From positions 4,141,168-4,205,167 of the forward strand of contig NZ_CP009528.1 of assembly GCF_000970025.1 (NCBI RefSeq): a stretch of 64,000 nucleotides of DNA. The letters are read 5' to 3'. This document shows, one piece after another, positions 63,937-64,000 of this stretch. The stretch is from Methanosarcina barkeri MS. GTDB taxonomy: Archaea; Halobacteriota; Methanosarcinia; Methanosarcinales; Methanosarcinaceae. The notes under the pieces were generated by a model that was given only the letters and a program-made list of their open reading frames with translations, searched no databases and was not told the DNA's origin. Every line of letters starts with the position of its first letter. The first letter of the stretch is position 1. A program made the translations under genes and the position numbers.

Positions 63937-64000
63937 GAAAGATTTTGTATTAATAGTCACAATTGTAAAAAAAGGCTGGGGCGATGAGGTAATTAAGGCT
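63926..64000 (+). CDS. P-II family-like regulator, start only
   Basis: GTG at 63926, SD ggaggt 7 nt upstream, overlapping the DUF1538 gene by 11 bp. The first 25 residues read (M)CNEKDFVLIVTIVKKGWG followed by DEVIKA, the opening beta strand and helix typical of P-II-like proteins that travel with DUF1538. The rest lies beyond the window. Confidence 0.75.
   Translation, partial: MCNEKDFVLIVTIVKKGWGDEVIKA

Overview
The window is chromosomal DNA of a methanogenic archaeon, almost certainly a Methanosarcina. The genus call rests on methyl-CoM reductase component A2, a RamA-type corrinoid activase, the ablA/ablB pair for N-epsilon-acetyl-beta-lysine, F420H2:NADP oxidoreductase, a four-gene glutamate synthase operon with an F420-type (FrhB-like) subunit, archaeal GGGP synthase, L40e, archaeal SRP RNA, UPF0228, FilR1 and MEDS proteins, and a GGTA-N6-TACC site at glnA. 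Intergenic DNA is very AT-rich. The species cannot be fixed from the sequence alone.

Layout. 0-8 kb: the end of a peptide/nickel-type transport operon with a methyltransferase, a dead integrase-type transposase, F420 reductase, a DUF2284 protein, an M24 peptidase and a FilR1-type regulator. 8-24 kb is a fluid accessory region of repeated, broken and recombined segments. Three copies of one block occur there, each made of a small exported protein gene plus a membrane-anchored double-winged-helix regulator. The blocks face, respectively, a Cys-rich small protein, a three-gene ABC-2 transporter, and a secreted glycine/alanine-rich protein followed by a two-helix membrane protein. All three divergent promoters keep the palindrome ATTTGGTCACAAAT. 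A structured leader with compensatory base changes precedes the exported-protein genes. Pieces of the M24 gene, the glutamate synthase operon and at least two insertion sequences are stitched between the blocks.

24-31 kb: the glutamate synthase operon (amidotransferase, FMN/FeS synthase domain, GXGXG domain, FrhB-like subunit), then glnA with a probable NrpR operator, then TspO. 31-35 kb: a MITE, DUF1059, two Hsp20-like proteins and a DrrAB-type ABC exporter. 35-38.8 kb looks empty but holds a second MITE and a minus-strand array of very short genes. Three encode near-identical 25-28-residue peptides (MTFSIFYS...AECFKFFY), a fourth encodes an unrelated Phe-rich peptide, each has a strong Shine-Dalgarno site, and the array ends in a perfect 11-bp terminator hairpin. 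The array is divergent from a MacB-type ABC system (38.9-44.5 kb) with two near-identical large exported proteins and one decaying ATPase copy.

44.7-64 kb is mostly housekeeping: MEDS histidine kinase, flavin reductase (start codon apparently ACG), flavodoxin-like protein, AtwA, GGGP synthase with L40e, PurB, RamA-type activase, SRP RNA, tRNA-Ser(GCT), ablA/ablB, a Kef-type antiporter, and a split DUF1538 pair followed by the start of a P-II-like gene.

Most unusual: the short-peptide array with repeated leaders beside an exporter, and the triplicated sensor/regulator blocks with their shared operator, structured leader and an attenuator-like hairpin after the first exported gene.
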